From NCBI GenBank assembly GCA_001929475.1, contig LXFE01000343.1, positions 1 through 33,861 of the forward strand: DNA of 33,861 nucleotides. Direction: 5' to 3'. Both the position numbers and the translations under genes were made by a program. Positions 22,901 to 33,861 of this stretch are shown one piece after another. The notes beneath the pieces were generated by a model. The model searched no databases and was not told where the DNA came from. It saw only the letters and a list, made by a program, of their open reading frames with translations. Positions within the stretch are counted from its first letter, which is position 1. Every line of letters starts with the position of its first letter. Origin of the DNA: Neolecta irregularis DAH-3. Lineage: Eukaryota; Ascomycota; Neolectomycetes; Neolectales; Neolectaceae.

Positions 22901-25900
22901 TCAGAGAACGATGAGATAGAGAAACGAAGGGTCCAAGCGGAAAGAGCCATTGATACCTCAGATCCGAAATTCAAAAATGCTAAGATCATCAGATTTTTGA
23001 TCAGTCAAATTCCAAGCGGTATTACACCGACGTTTCAGGGTACATTTGAGGAAAGAAATTAGTTGATTCTTTCTAGGTCTTGGTCGAATCTTAATTTCTC
23101 GAAGGTCTTCTGATAACAATCAAAGAAGGTTGTCATTTGCTATGGGAAAACAACTCGCTATGGTTTTGATAGAGCATATGAACTGGTCCAGAGCAGGTAC
23201 GTCATCTTGCAGTTCAAAACTTCTTATAACTTTAGCTGCCAGATCTACGAAAGACATGTATAGTTACTGGATTGTCATGCTAACCTTAATTCATGGTGTC
23301 CTTTTAGACGGTATTTCGATATTTGATACCTTTCCTTTCTAACTATAGATCGATCAAGCATGAACTCAAATTGCTCGCTTCTCACTTGTATCATGCTTCC
23401 CTTTCAGCAAAACAACGGCCTTGAATCTGTCCTTCGCATCCTTGAGCATTTTTGGCAAGAAGCCAAGTCTGTTCCAGAAGAACTAGGCAACGAAAATCTC
23501 ACTAACGAGCACCTATCGTCAACAACTTCCGCACATGTTCTAGGTGGATTGAAAGTCATTTTTCAATTCCTTCTTCAAATCACACGCTCAAAAACGGTTA
23601 TTGATGCTGCTCAAACTCAGGTTATGCAAGCCAGAACTCAGGATTTGGGTAAAGATGAGTATTTTGTTCCATCAGCATTCCTTCTGCGATTAAGATATAT
23701 CGTATTTCCGACAATTCAAATATGTTGGAAATCAGAGCATCTAATTAAGTTATCAAACTCTCTGGTCAAATTCCTCAGTCAAGTCCTTGCTCAATTGCTC
23801 AAAGGCGAAGGAGAAATCAATTTAATGCCTCAAGAACGTGAATCAAGCACAAGTGTTGCTTCATTTCCTGCTTTCCGTCGAGCGTTGGATGCGACTAACA
23901 ATCCTCGACCTCCAATTCAGTTATACGATGAATCAAATGTTCAGGCTCTTATGGAAATGGGATTTTCTCGGGGTGCTGTTGAAAGAGCACTTACTCGAAG
24001 TCGTAACAGACTTGAAGTGGCAACAGAATGGCTTCTGGCTCATCCAGAAGCCCATAGCTTGCCTCCTCTTTCTCAATCAATCACTCCACAACCCGAACGA
24101 CCCAGTTCAAGTCTAGCTGCCGAAGGAGGTTCGACAGCTGGGGATACTGAACAAGTTTTTCCAGCGCCGACCGTCAGTGAAGCAACAGTTGATGAAGGAA
24201 ATCCATCCATCCGAGTACCTGCCACTCAGCCTACTGCACCAGACGACAATTCCTCTCTCATGAATGTCGACGAAGAATCTAGACCTCGATCCAGCATTGC
24301 AGATCCTACTGGGGATGTTGAAATGGAAGAAGGACCTCTTCGGCCGCAGGTAGTTTTACCGCTTCCCCTGCTTGCAAAAGGCAAAAGCAAAGCAGCCCTT
24401 CGACGTGATGATACGGAAGAACTAATAAAACGAGTCTCAGAACTCCGAAATGATTCTCGAGCTACGATAATTGAACGTGCTCTCGATATTCTACAAGCCC
24501 ATCCAGACGTCTCATACGATATTTCAAAACTCATTATCGGTGCGTCAGATGGGTCTATACATCAGGAGTGGAGATTAGAAACGACAACGGTCATTATCGA
24601 GAGCATTCGTAGTCTTGCAGGTTCTCGAACTGATCCTTGTAAAGGTCTAGCTTTGACCTCTGTCATCCATCTCTTTGGACTTCTTATTCACGAAAAACCA
24701 TATTACTCGGATGCGTCTGCTGCCATCCAGGCAGATCTCCCGCTTCTCGTCGAAATCTCCCGTGTTAATGATGATGAATCTCCGCCTTGGTCCGCACATG
24801 TATTTTTAATATTCGAAGAGCTCTTGAATCACAGCGACCAGCCTATTCATGTCACTCTAAATCAGCATGGAGCTGAGGAATTTGTTGCTCGTTCCAAAAC
24901 TCCAATCGATGTGGTTAAAATTGATCTTGATGTTCGCATTCAGATATTCGAAAATATATTGAAAGTCCTCCAAACCCAACCTCAAGATAAAAATCTTGTT
25001 ATTACAGTCCTTCGTTTACTAGTGCGATTTACCAGGCAACGAGAACTTGCCACCCGAATGGTGCAAGATGGAGCTCTCGCAAATCTCTTTGGTACCATCC
25101 GAAAGCTATCTGGGCAGCATCTTCAAACCATTCAAGTCCCTCTTCTCCTCGTCCTTAGACACATCGTTGAAGATGAGTCGATTCTTCGGTCTATCATACG
25201 GACTCAAATTCGAGCAGCCTGTCGACCCAGTCGGTACGGTACACATGCTACTGATATGACCGTTTTTATGAGATCCACAGCGCCGGTCGTTCTTCGAGAT
25301 CCCGATACATTTTCTCAAATCATAACGGAACAATGTAAGCTTGCAGAAGGAGATCTCGGCATTTCGCAGCATTTCATCGACTTGAGAAGTCCCCCACAGA
25401 ACAAGGACGCAAATAGAGCAGAGACCTTGACAGATAGCAAAGAATCTCACTCACAGGACAGCAATACCAAACCACCAGGTGTGGAACATCCCGATGGAGT
25501 CATTCATTTTCTTGTTACGGAACTTTTGGCCCTTAAAGACATTGCTGATGGGGAACCTGAAATCAAACAGTCCGATAAAGTTGACGATGCTGAGACACAC
25601 AAGGAGGAAAAGAAGGTTCAGGATTTCAAGCTCGAAGAAAACTCGGATTTTCTTTATCGACTCTTCCTCCTTCAATGCTTGACTGAATTACTGGGTGCTT
25701 ATAATCGCTGCAAACTTGAGTTCATCAACTTTTCTCGTCGAGCTCATCCTAGAGAAACGATTACCCCTTCTAAACCACGCTCAACAATTCTCAACCACCT
25801 TCTTTATGATCTTATTCCGTACGATGTCAATGATTCGTCAGAAGCTCTTAAACCACACCTTAAGAAGCTCACCTCAGATTGGGCTATGTGGTGTATAGGA

Positions 25901-28900
25901 AGCTTGCTTTCCCATACCGGCGAGTTGCCAAAAGACGAGGAAACCTCGGACTTTATATTCGTTCGGAAATTTGCTCTAGAGGGGATTTTGAAAGCATTCA
26001 AGGAAGACACCGTTCACTATGAAACTCTCGACGCCCGTTATACTCGCTATATAGTACTATCCGAGTTGATTTTCAAATGTATTGTCCCCAAAGAAAATAT
26101 TCAGCAAGGTTTACGTCGCATCGCAGTGGATACAAATGATAAACTTGAGAAGCTTATGTTCGAGAAAAATTACATCAACGTTCTAACAAGCGTCGTTTCT
26201 GATGTTGATCTTAACTTTCCTACAGCAAGCCGAGTAGCTCGAAAGATTCTAAAGCCGCTTAAGCACTTGACGAGTGTTGCTAGCAAAATCACGGAGACCC
26301 GCGATGTCAATATTGGCGATGAAATTTCAATTGCTGAAAGTCTTTCTGACGCTGGGTCTGATGGTCGCGAAGAAACACCAGACTTTTATCGTAATTCTTC
26401 TCTGGGAATGTTACATGGAGACATGGAAGAAACTGAAGGTTCTGAAGAATTCGACGAGAACCAAGACGAGGATATGTATGACGAGATGGATTTCGATGAA
26501 GAAATGTCAGGAAGCGGGGGAAGTGGAGGAAGCGCTGTCAGTGACGAAGAGAGCGAGCATGAGCATGATCTTGGTCATGATGATATGAACGTGAGTGTTT
26601 TGTCATTTCGACACCGATACTGATTACATAGGTCGAAGTCGTACTCGAGGAGGAAGATGACTCAGAAGACAGTGATGATGAATCTCATTCTGATGAAGAC
26701 ACAGAAGCTAGCGCAGATAGGTATTCTGATACAGGTGGCCTTGAAGTTGTGGCCGATGACGAAAATGAGGGTCAAGAAGAATGGCAAACGGAATCTGAAG
26801 GGTCAAACGAACACGAATCTGAAGCAGCGGCGCGGCGCTTAGCAAGCACCCTCGAGACGATGCAACAATTTCCTGGAGGGGGAGCCGTTGGTCGAGCTCG
26901 AGAAGATCCATTCAATGAAGAGATAGGTGAAGAATCCGATGACGAAGAAGCAGACATGGATGGAGATGATGGATTTCTAGATGGAGACGATGATGACGAG
27001 GAGGCAATGGACGACTTTCAGTGGAGCTGGGGGCCTGATCTTGGTGATGGGAGCGGTGTACCTACTATACGACCACGTTCGCATAGATTCGTGTCTCGTC
27101 ACGTACGCGGACTTGGTTAGGCCCTTTGAATCATTTCCTTGCTTATACCCTTTAGAAGACGTGCCTATGTTTAGACGCAACAGGATCGATGCGCCTGCGA
27201 ATCGAAATGATGAATGGGTTTCGCATCCTCTCCTCCAAAACCCAGCTACGAATCAGCGGGCAAATCCCATTTCTGGAGCAGAACCTGACAATGTTGAGAG
27301 ACGGCATGCTGTTCGTCTCGAACAATTCACAGATTGGGTCCAATCGCTTCAAGATTTCACTGGAAACGGGGGTGTTCATGTTCTCGGCGACATCCTCAGC
27401 CGTGCTACTGCGAGAAGTGCACTGCAACCTGGGGGTATTAGAGTAGAACTTACCACAACAGGCCCTGTCGCTGCTCGTGAACTTGAGGCTCTTTTTGGTG
27501 GAAGAGCTGCCCTAAGGAACGACTTTTCTCGAAGTCACGTAAAACAACAAGATACCTTCCATTATATCAAAGCCTTTCTACCTGCAACAACATCTCAACG
27601 ATGGCAAGACGAGGCACGAATCATGTACGGCAACAATTATCTTGAAATCGCCAATCGAAGCGTCAATATCTTTCTAAATCGCTTGCTTCCCGAAGCTCAT
27701 GAAGTAGAGCGACTTCGAAAAGAAACGCAGGCCAGAGCCATTGAAGATCGCCGTGCTCAAGCCGAGAAGAAAGCTGCAGAAGAGGCTGATCAGCAACGCA
27801 TCAAGGCTGAAGAAGAAGCTGTTCGGGTAGCTAAAGAAGAAGCCGAAAGGAAGGCTCGCGAAGAAGAGGAAAGGATTCGTGCTGGGGCTGAGGCTGAGGC
27901 TGAGGCTTCCAATGCCGATAACTTAAATGAAGCAATGGAAGGAGTCGAACGAAACGAATCTGTTGATCAACCTGCTGGTGGAATAGGTCCTTCCATTCCA
28001 ACAGAACGTCGAGTTGTCAACATTTCCGGACGAGAATTCGATATCACAGACCTGGAAATTGATGTCGAATTTCTTGAGGCGCTGCCAGAAGAAATGCGAG
28101 AAGAAGTTCTCACCCAAGCGATTCGCGAGCAACGCCCAGAACGTTTGACCGATCAGTCGACTGAGATTAATCAGGAATTTCTTGATGCACTACCGGCAGA
28201 AATTCGTGCAGAAATTCTCGCACAAGAAGCATCCGACCGAAGTCGGAGAAGCCAGCAATCACGTCGAGGTCAGGATCCTAGCCCTGGTGCCTCTCATACA
28301 AATGCCCAGTTGGGTGATTTAGGATTCCCTGATCTTATCACGACATTAGACCCAGCTCTTCGTAACTCGGTCCTCGCTGAACACGACGGAGAGGTCTTGA
28401 GTAATCTTCCGCCTCACCTTCTCGCTGAAACTAGCGATCTTCGAAGAGCACTTCCCACTGACATGCGGGATCTTCGTGGTGGGTTTGACGGGCTACAGGC
28501 ACGGTATGGAGCTCTTCGGCATGCTTTTAGGGACCTCAAACGTCCCACCAACCCACCCGACTCTAAATCACAGAAAAAAGATGCCGTTCAACTTCTCGAT
28601 AAGTCTGGTATTTCTGCTCTCATCCGTCTCGTTTTCCTTCTGCAAAACCCTATCCGCACAACTCTGTCAGATGTACTCCTCAATGTCTGCGAAAACAAAC
28701 ATAACCGTGCGGAAGTTGTAACTTTGCTTTTATCGGTACTTCAAGATGCAACATACAACTTGAGTTCGATCGAGAAGAGTTTCGCTCAACTAACCTCTCG
28801 TGTCTCCAAAAATACTCCTAGCACACCGAAATCTGCTTCTAAGCAACGTCAAAGCGGCTTCCCTACTCTATCATTATCAAAATCTCTGGGAGAGGATGCC

Positions 28901-31453
28901 CCGAATTTGGTTACTCAGCAATGTATTTTTATTCTAAATCATCTTGTCGTTAACAACGAACATTTGCCATCATTTTTCCTTAACGAACATGAAACTGCTG
29001 CTCTTAGCTTAAAAAGATCTTCCAGCCGGAAGGGAAAAGGCAAGGAGCCTGCTCGGAATTCGAAATACCCGGTTAACACACTCCTTGGGTTGCTGGATCG
29101 TTCAATCATTCTAGACAATTCCTCAACCGTCGAAACATTTGCACGATTACTCTCTATTGTTACACGACCTCTTATGATGCTGCTCCGAAAGGATAGGGCT
29201 AAGGATTTGCCAAAGAGTGGAAGTAAAGAGGATGAGAAGATGAAAGAAAACCTGGGTTTCTCTGAGGTAACACATACTCAAGGTTTACATCATCTTCGAT
29301 TACAGACTGATTTCTGCAGACCCAAATACTTCTCTAGCTGCTCCAGAAATCCTGTCAATAGCGAAAAAAGACGATTCTGAGGGAAAGAGAAAAACTAAAA
29401 CCCTTCAACCTCCTCAGATTGCGGAAGCAAACATCAAGCTAATCTGCAACATCTTAAAAGCTCGTGATTGTGGTAGTAAGACCTTTCAATATACTCTCGC
29501 CACTATGCAGCACCTCTCGGCATTACCGGAAGCTAAACAAATATTTGCCATTGAACTTGCGAAGTCTGCGCAGGACTTAAGTGGGACTATTTTGCCAGAT
29601 CTAGAAGAGCTCCTCTCGCAGATACAAGGTGCACCTCCAGATTCAGAAATTAATGGACAAGCACTATCCCGATTCTCTCCTGCCAGCTCTCATCAGACTA
29701 AACTTTTACGAATCCTTAAAGCAATCGATTACCTCTTCGATCGTAATGCGAAGCCACCTGCAATTGACTCTGATAGAGAAGAAGTGACCAAATACGAAGC
29801 CGAAAAATCGCGTATTCACAACGCCTATCAACAACTTTCATTTGGCATGGTATGGAAAATATTAAGCGAGTGTCTTTCGGCTGTACGCTCAAGGCCGGAG
29901 AACATGCATATCGCGTCTGTCCTACTACCGCTTATCGAGGCCTTGATGGTAGTATGCAAAAACGCAGGTATCAAAGACGCCAAATCTCCTAGTGTATTCC
30001 GTCAAACAATCCTAACCAGAAATGATACAATGGAAACCCTTTTTTTCAATTTCACCGAAGAGCACAGAAAAATTCTTAATCAAATGGTTCGTGCTACGCC
30101 TTCGCTGATGAGCGGCTCATTTGCGCTACTGGTCCAAAATCCAAAAGTTCTTGAATTTGATAACAAACGGAATTACTTTAGTAGAAAGTTACATGAAAAA
30201 GCAAACCGAGAAAATCACGGAGTTCTACAGCTTAACATTCGGAGGGATCTTATTTTCTTGGATTCTTATCGTGCTTTGTATTTCAAATCCGGGGATGAAA
30301 TGAAATATTCCAAACTCAACATCCGATTTGCTGGCGAAGATGGTATCGATGCGGGAGGATTGACTCGAGAGTGGTACCAAGCTCTTGCAAGGCAAATGTT
30401 CAATCCCGATTATGCACTCTTCACGCCAGTCGCCTCCGATCGCACAACATTCCATCCGAATCGAACTTCAGCGATCAACCCGGAACATCTTTCGTTCTTC
30501 AAGTTCGTAGGTCGAATTATCGGTAAGGCGTTGTATGATGGGCGGCTGTTGGATTGCCACTTTAGTCGAGCCGTTTATAAACATATTTTGGGGAAACCGG
30601 TTGCTCTTAAAGATATTGAAACACTTGATTTGGATTACTACAAATCACTACAGTGGATGCTAGAAAACGATATTACTGACATTATCACGGAAACGTTTTC
30701 AATCGAATCGGACGAATATGGAGAGAGAAAGATTGTAGATCTTATCCCAAATGGCCGTAGCATTACCGTTACGGAAGAGAACAAGCATGAATATGTTCGT
30801 TTAGTGGTGGAATATCGTTTGAACACTAGTATTCAAGATCAGTTGTCCAACTTCCTCACTGGTACGCGATTGCTATCCTCCCTGTAATCTCATACTTTAG
30901 GATTCACAGATATCATCCCGGAAGACCTTGTTAAAATTTTTAACGAGCAAGAACTGGAACTTCTTATATCTGGTTTACCTGATATTGACGTTGATGACTG
31001 GAGGAATAATACAGAGTATGCCATCAAGTGAAAGGCTTACTGACCTGTGCAGATATCATAATTACAATGTGTCCTCACCTCAAATTCAATGGTTTTGGCG
31101 AGCAGTACGCTCGTTTGACCCAGAAGAAAGAGCCAAACTTTTGCAGGTATACAATATCTACAAATGATTACTGATGTGAAAGTTTGCCACTGGGACCTCA
31201 AAAGTGCCATTAAATGGCTTCAAGGAACTTGAAGGAATGGGTGGGCAACATCAACGCTTTAACATCCATCGTGACTACGGATCTGCTGATCGACTACCTC
31301 AGAGTCATACATGTTTCAACCAGGTATTCTTTCAGTATGTTTTACATCTTCTGACTACAACAGGTGGATTTGCCTGAGTACGAAACTTACGAGCAGTTGC
31401 GGAGCACTTTGTTGAAGGCGATTACAGAGACGCAAGGGTTTGCTTTCGCTTAG
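19905..31453 (+). CDS. TOM1: Giant HECT E3 ubiquitin ligase Tom1 / HUWE1
   Basis: Tom1/HUWE1 ubiquitinates excess ribosomal proteins, histones and other nuclear substrates. Sixteen exons: 19905-19946, 19984-20280, 20323-20893, 20928-21188, 21232-21488, 21524-23039, 23077-23196, 23236-23310, 23349-26590, 26632-27115, 27156-29282, 29320-30861, 30901-31015, 31053-31146, 31183-31323, 31364-31453. The 15 introns are 34-43 nt. The coding sum is 10974 nt, 3657 residues (yeast 3268, human 4374). Domains in order: N-terminal armadillo-like DUF908/DUF913 solenoid (about 60-1100); UBA with [16 protein letters not shown] (about 1240-1280); acidic region (about 2064-2254); WWE-like/charged coil (about 2480-2535); two UBM helices with [17 protein letters not shown] and [17 protein letters not shown] (about 2585 and 2627); HECT from about 3280. 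The catalytic cysteine is Cys3625 in SHTCFNQ (codon 31312-31314), 32 residues before the end. The C-terminus GFAFA has the Phe at -4 expected of HECTs. Confidence 0.96.
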
Positions 31454-31582
31454 AATGTTTTGGTTGTGAATTAAGGAATTGCTGACTGGTTCTGTTTTTC
31501 TCTATCTGGCTTCTGCATTAACATAGAACATGTCTTTAGTATTTTCTTTTGTTTAGGGTTGCACATACATATTGATTCAATC

Positions 31583-31871
31583 AGGGTGCGTTCGTCAGCC
31601 ACCATAAAAAAAATGGGTGCGTTTGGCAGCCTCTTTTTATGCCCAGTTTGGCCAGAATTTCATGAAATTCGCATTTGACATGCGCGTCTTGCAACCACAA
31701 AATAGACTCGTTTTTTTATGATGTAAAGAGATCAGTGATAAGGAATTGCGATTCAGTAAAATTTGGCACGGGACTGCGAAACGGATTTTTTAGAATTATG
31801 CGAAATAGATTTTTAGTTTCACGTTTTCGGATTTTATGAAATTATTTTGAGGGTGCTGCCAAACGCACCCT
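31583..31871. mobile_element. MITE-like element with about 20-nt terminal inverted repeats
   Basis: The left end reads AGGGTGCGTTCGTCAGC (from 31583) and the right end is the reverse complement of AGGGTGCGTTTGGCAGCACC (31852-31871). This gives two near-identical inverted termini around 289 bp with no coding capacity. A second copy of the terminal motif, GGGTGCGTTTGGCAGCC, lies just inside the left end (31615-31631). A perfect 16-nt palindrome, GAATTTCATGAAATTC, lies at 31655-31670. These features fit a non-autonomous DNA transposon. I do not see a convincing target-site duplication, so the superfamily is open. It sits 130 bp beyond the TOM1 stop codon. Confidence 0.6.
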
Positions 31872-32424
31872 ATATGTATCATGATATTCAAAACGGGAAA
31901 TCTTCCTCGCTGACTACTCACAGTCCAACTTTGCATTCCCCCTCTTCTTCCCCGCTTCCCCCCTGGTTTGGCAGCAGCAGCAAAATCAGCAGGCTGTGAT
32001 GGACATTTTTGTGTTCTATTCAAATAAGCAGTATAATCTTTGTTTATAGAAGTAGCTCTATTTCCATTTATGCGTGTGATTGAAATAAAGTGGATACTTT
32101 GTTGAAGTGTTTCTAGGATTCCATTGGGAATATCTCAAGAGGACCAGCATGAGAATTTTCGAATTTGTGGTGCCCGGAACACGATGTGAAATTCGAATAT
32201 GTCAAAACTAATATTATGATAATTGGGTGAAAATGGTGGCTGCCGAATATTCTCTTTGTGTTAGGAAATTAACGTGCAATACTTGCTTAGACCAATGACG
32301 CTTGCTTTAACTCCACTCATCCATAGCCGAACTTCCTTTCGACGACAACGATATGATGTCTTACTCTCCAATGCTGAATGAGTCCAGCATCAAGAGTACG
32401 AGTGACAAAGCAACCCTTGGGGTC
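31872..32424. other. Intergenic between the MITE and the repeat-built secreted gene
   Basis: I see no supported gene. A short minus-strand stretch at about 32023-31930 (ending before a GTGAGT donor) encodes ADFAAAAKPGGKRGRRGG and could be an isolated exon or chance. At 31966 the plus strand has GTTTGGCAGC again, the same decamer as in the MITE termini. The rest is AT-rich and includes the promoter of the next gene. Confidence 0.4.
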
Positions 32425-32430
32425 TATAAA
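32425..32430 (+). promoter_or_regulatory. TATA box of the repeat-built secreted gene
   Basis: TATAAA in the context GGTCTATAAATGCAG lies 135 bases before the start codon at 32565. That is a plausible distance for a fungal core promoter with a short leader. Most other genes in the window lack a clear TATA box, so this one may be regulated more strongly. The function is inferred from position. Confidence 0.5.
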
Positions 32431-32523
32431 TGCAGCTTTTATCAGGATAAGGGGACTTTTAATTTCAATTTTTAAACTTCGTTGATTTGGATTCTTCTAC
32501 GCTGGACGTGTCATCTGTTCCTC

Positions 32524-32559
32524 GTGAGTGCTTTCTTCTTAATTAGCATTCACGCTCAG
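32524..32559 (+). other. Probable intron in the 5' leader of the secreted gene
   Basis: Five bases before the start codon at 32565 a stretch begins GTGAGT and ends CTCAG, 36 nt long. This is the same size and border pattern as the coding introns of this window. No in-frame ATG precedes it after the TATA box, so it would be a leader intron rather than a coding one. Confidence 0.45.
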
Positions 32560-32564
32560 GAACC

Positions 32565-33861
32565 ATGAAATCCTTTGTTATTTTCTCGCTTGCTTTCCAT
32601 GCAGCTGCGCTGCCTGTAAATAAACAAACTTCTGATATTTATGCGAGTTCTACGAGCAAGACAACTCTACAGTTGAACAGAATGCAAAACCTCGGCCTCG
32701 AAATTCGTACAAAAGCATCCATGAAATTTACTTCTAGTGCGCGTGGTATCATTCTTAATTATCTCTGACAAGCTGAAAGTTATAGGGATAGAGTTTAAAG
32801 GAGGTGCTAAATCTAACATCGAAGGAACAGTAGTACCCGTTGGTATATCTTTTAATATACAGTATCTTTATACTAAATGTATCAGATGCCAGTGTCCAGA
32901 TTTTAGCAGAGACCAAAGCGCACTTTGGCAAGACCAGTAGAAATCCACTTGCACGAATCGATAAACACAGGACAAAAGAGCCTGAAATGTCGCTCGTCTC
33001 TGTTGCTAAATCCAAGGCGGCTACAGAAATCAAAAATGGCCGAGTCACAGGTATTAGAGTTGTGATAAACCCTGGCTGATCGATAGCTATTGATACCGAA
33101 GCGCATACAAATATTAGAGCAAAGGAAAAGCTACAATCACGTATTTATCAAATGTTTCATTATCTGAACTGACCAAAGCCGAAATCCAAACTGACGCTGA
33201 TTCCAAAGTATCAGTCGATCTCGCTCAACATTCCTTTGCACTGCCAGATAGATCTGAAACAAAAGGAAAGGAAGAATCAATGGTAATGATTAAAACCAGC
33301 GCCTCAGCCTCTCTACAAATGGAAGGCGGGTCGATCAAAACTGATGTTGAATCAGTGGCAAAATTTAAAGCAGATAACCTCGATCCAACGAGTACGATTA
33401 ACAGAACAGGACTGTAGCCTAAACATTAGATCTTGATACTCAAAGCAACGCTAAAGTTAATATTCAGCGACCAGTTTCTACACTCTCTGCTAGAAAGCAG
33501 AAGAAACTGCCGACCCTCTCGAATAAAACATCAAATGAAAACAAAAGGGTTATCAACAAGCAGAGTAAGTTTTAAATACCCTTCTGAGTTTTAAAATAAT
33601 GAAGTAGGCAATTCAGAAAACCCTTCTCCTTCCAAACCATCGACTCTTTCAGCTCATAGAATTTCATCATCAGGACCAAACTCAAAACCCAAGAGGCCGG
33701 TTAAATTTATTACCGACACAAATGCTATATCTACGGCAAAAATTGGGTCAGATCTACCTGTCAATACCTTGCCTTTTTCAATTCTTCCTTCTACTAGAAT
33801 TACGGCAACATCGTCAGCAGACGTGAAGATTGAAACTGTTCCACTTAGACCAGAACCTTCG
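32565..33861 (+). CDS. Secreted protein built of short degenerate repeats on phase-1 exons (3' end beyond window)
   Basis: Seven exons are visible: 32565-32745, 32786-32842, 32886-33050, 33087-33140, 33179-33391, 33430-33564 and 33608 to the window end. Introns are 40, 43, 36, 38, 38 and 43 nt. The reading frame is continuous for 353 residues and runs off the edge. The N-terminus MKSFVIFSLAFHAAALP is a signal peptide. The mature part has no cysteine and is rich in Ser, Thr, Lys and Ala. It repeats a roughly ten-residue motif, T/S-x-A/S-x-x-K/S-V/I/F-x-V/I: TKASMKFTS, TEAHTNIRAK, TDADSKVSVDL, TSASASLQMEG, TDVESVAKFKAD, TQSNAKVNIQ, SSADVKIETV. The last part becomes a basic, Ser/Pro-rich region (SKPKRPVKF). 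All six introns are in phase 1, so every internal exon is a symmetric module that could be added or lost without breaking the frame. I do not recognise the family. Confidence 0.7.

Noticed and set aside
29263-29319. Splicing of TOM1 intron 11 from the GTAACA donor at 29266
   Set aside because: That donor is in phase 0 and would shift the frame at the acceptor. The GTTTAC donor at 29283 gives a phase-1, 37-nt intron that keeps the protein continuous.

Overview
This window is nuclear DNA of an ascomycete fungus, most likely Pezizomycotina. The evidence is gene content: an EED-type Polycomb WD40 protein, an AP-1-like bZIP, Nic96, Brl1, Arp5 and a HUWE1/Tom1 ubiquitin ligase. Almost every gene is cut by introns. 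I could place 60 introns with matching reading-frame phase; 59 of them are only 31-46 nt and one is 58 nt. This is close to the smallest size a spliceosome is known to handle, and it is the most general peculiarity of the window. I cannot name the class or species from sequence alone.

Layout, left to right. A GC-rich edge with two hairpins (1-230) is followed by an SR-protein kinase gene on the minus strand (733-2540) that carries an apparent 2-nt frameshift. Divergent from it is a pterin-4a-carbinolamine dehydratase (2775-3135). Then come a small secreted protein of unknown function (3473-4175, minus), the nuclear-envelope protein Brl1/Brr6 (5153-6427, minus), a compact bZIP factor (6872-7364, minus) and the nucleoporin Nic96 (7968-11082, minus). 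Nic96 shares a 188-bp divergent promoter with Arp5, an INO80 subunit (11271-13641, plus). From 14303 to 15948 the minus strand holds decayed material: a stop-ridden pseudogene of an unrecognised protein and a coiled-coil protein gene whose intron donor is displaced by 2 nt. Next are ribosomal protein S6 (16599-17486, plus), EED (17661-18921, plus), the ribosome-assembly factor Tsr2 (19081-19641, minus) and the 3657-residue HECT ligase Tom1/HUWE1 (19905-31453, plus, 16 exons). The right end has a MITE-like element (31583-31871) and the start of a secreted, repeat-built protein (32565 to the window end), every one of whose six placed introns is in phase 1.

The housekeeping genes fall into loose themes. 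Nic96 and Brl1 act at the nuclear pore and envelope. S6 and Tsr2 act in the 40S ribosome (Tsr2 chaperones S26). Arp5 and EED act in chromatin, and SRPK in splicing. Eukaryotic neighbours need not be co-regulated, so these themes are only an observation. The two secreted proteins, the pseudogene block and the MITE are the accessory part of the window. The repeat-built secreted gene at the right edge is the best candidate for something undescribed.
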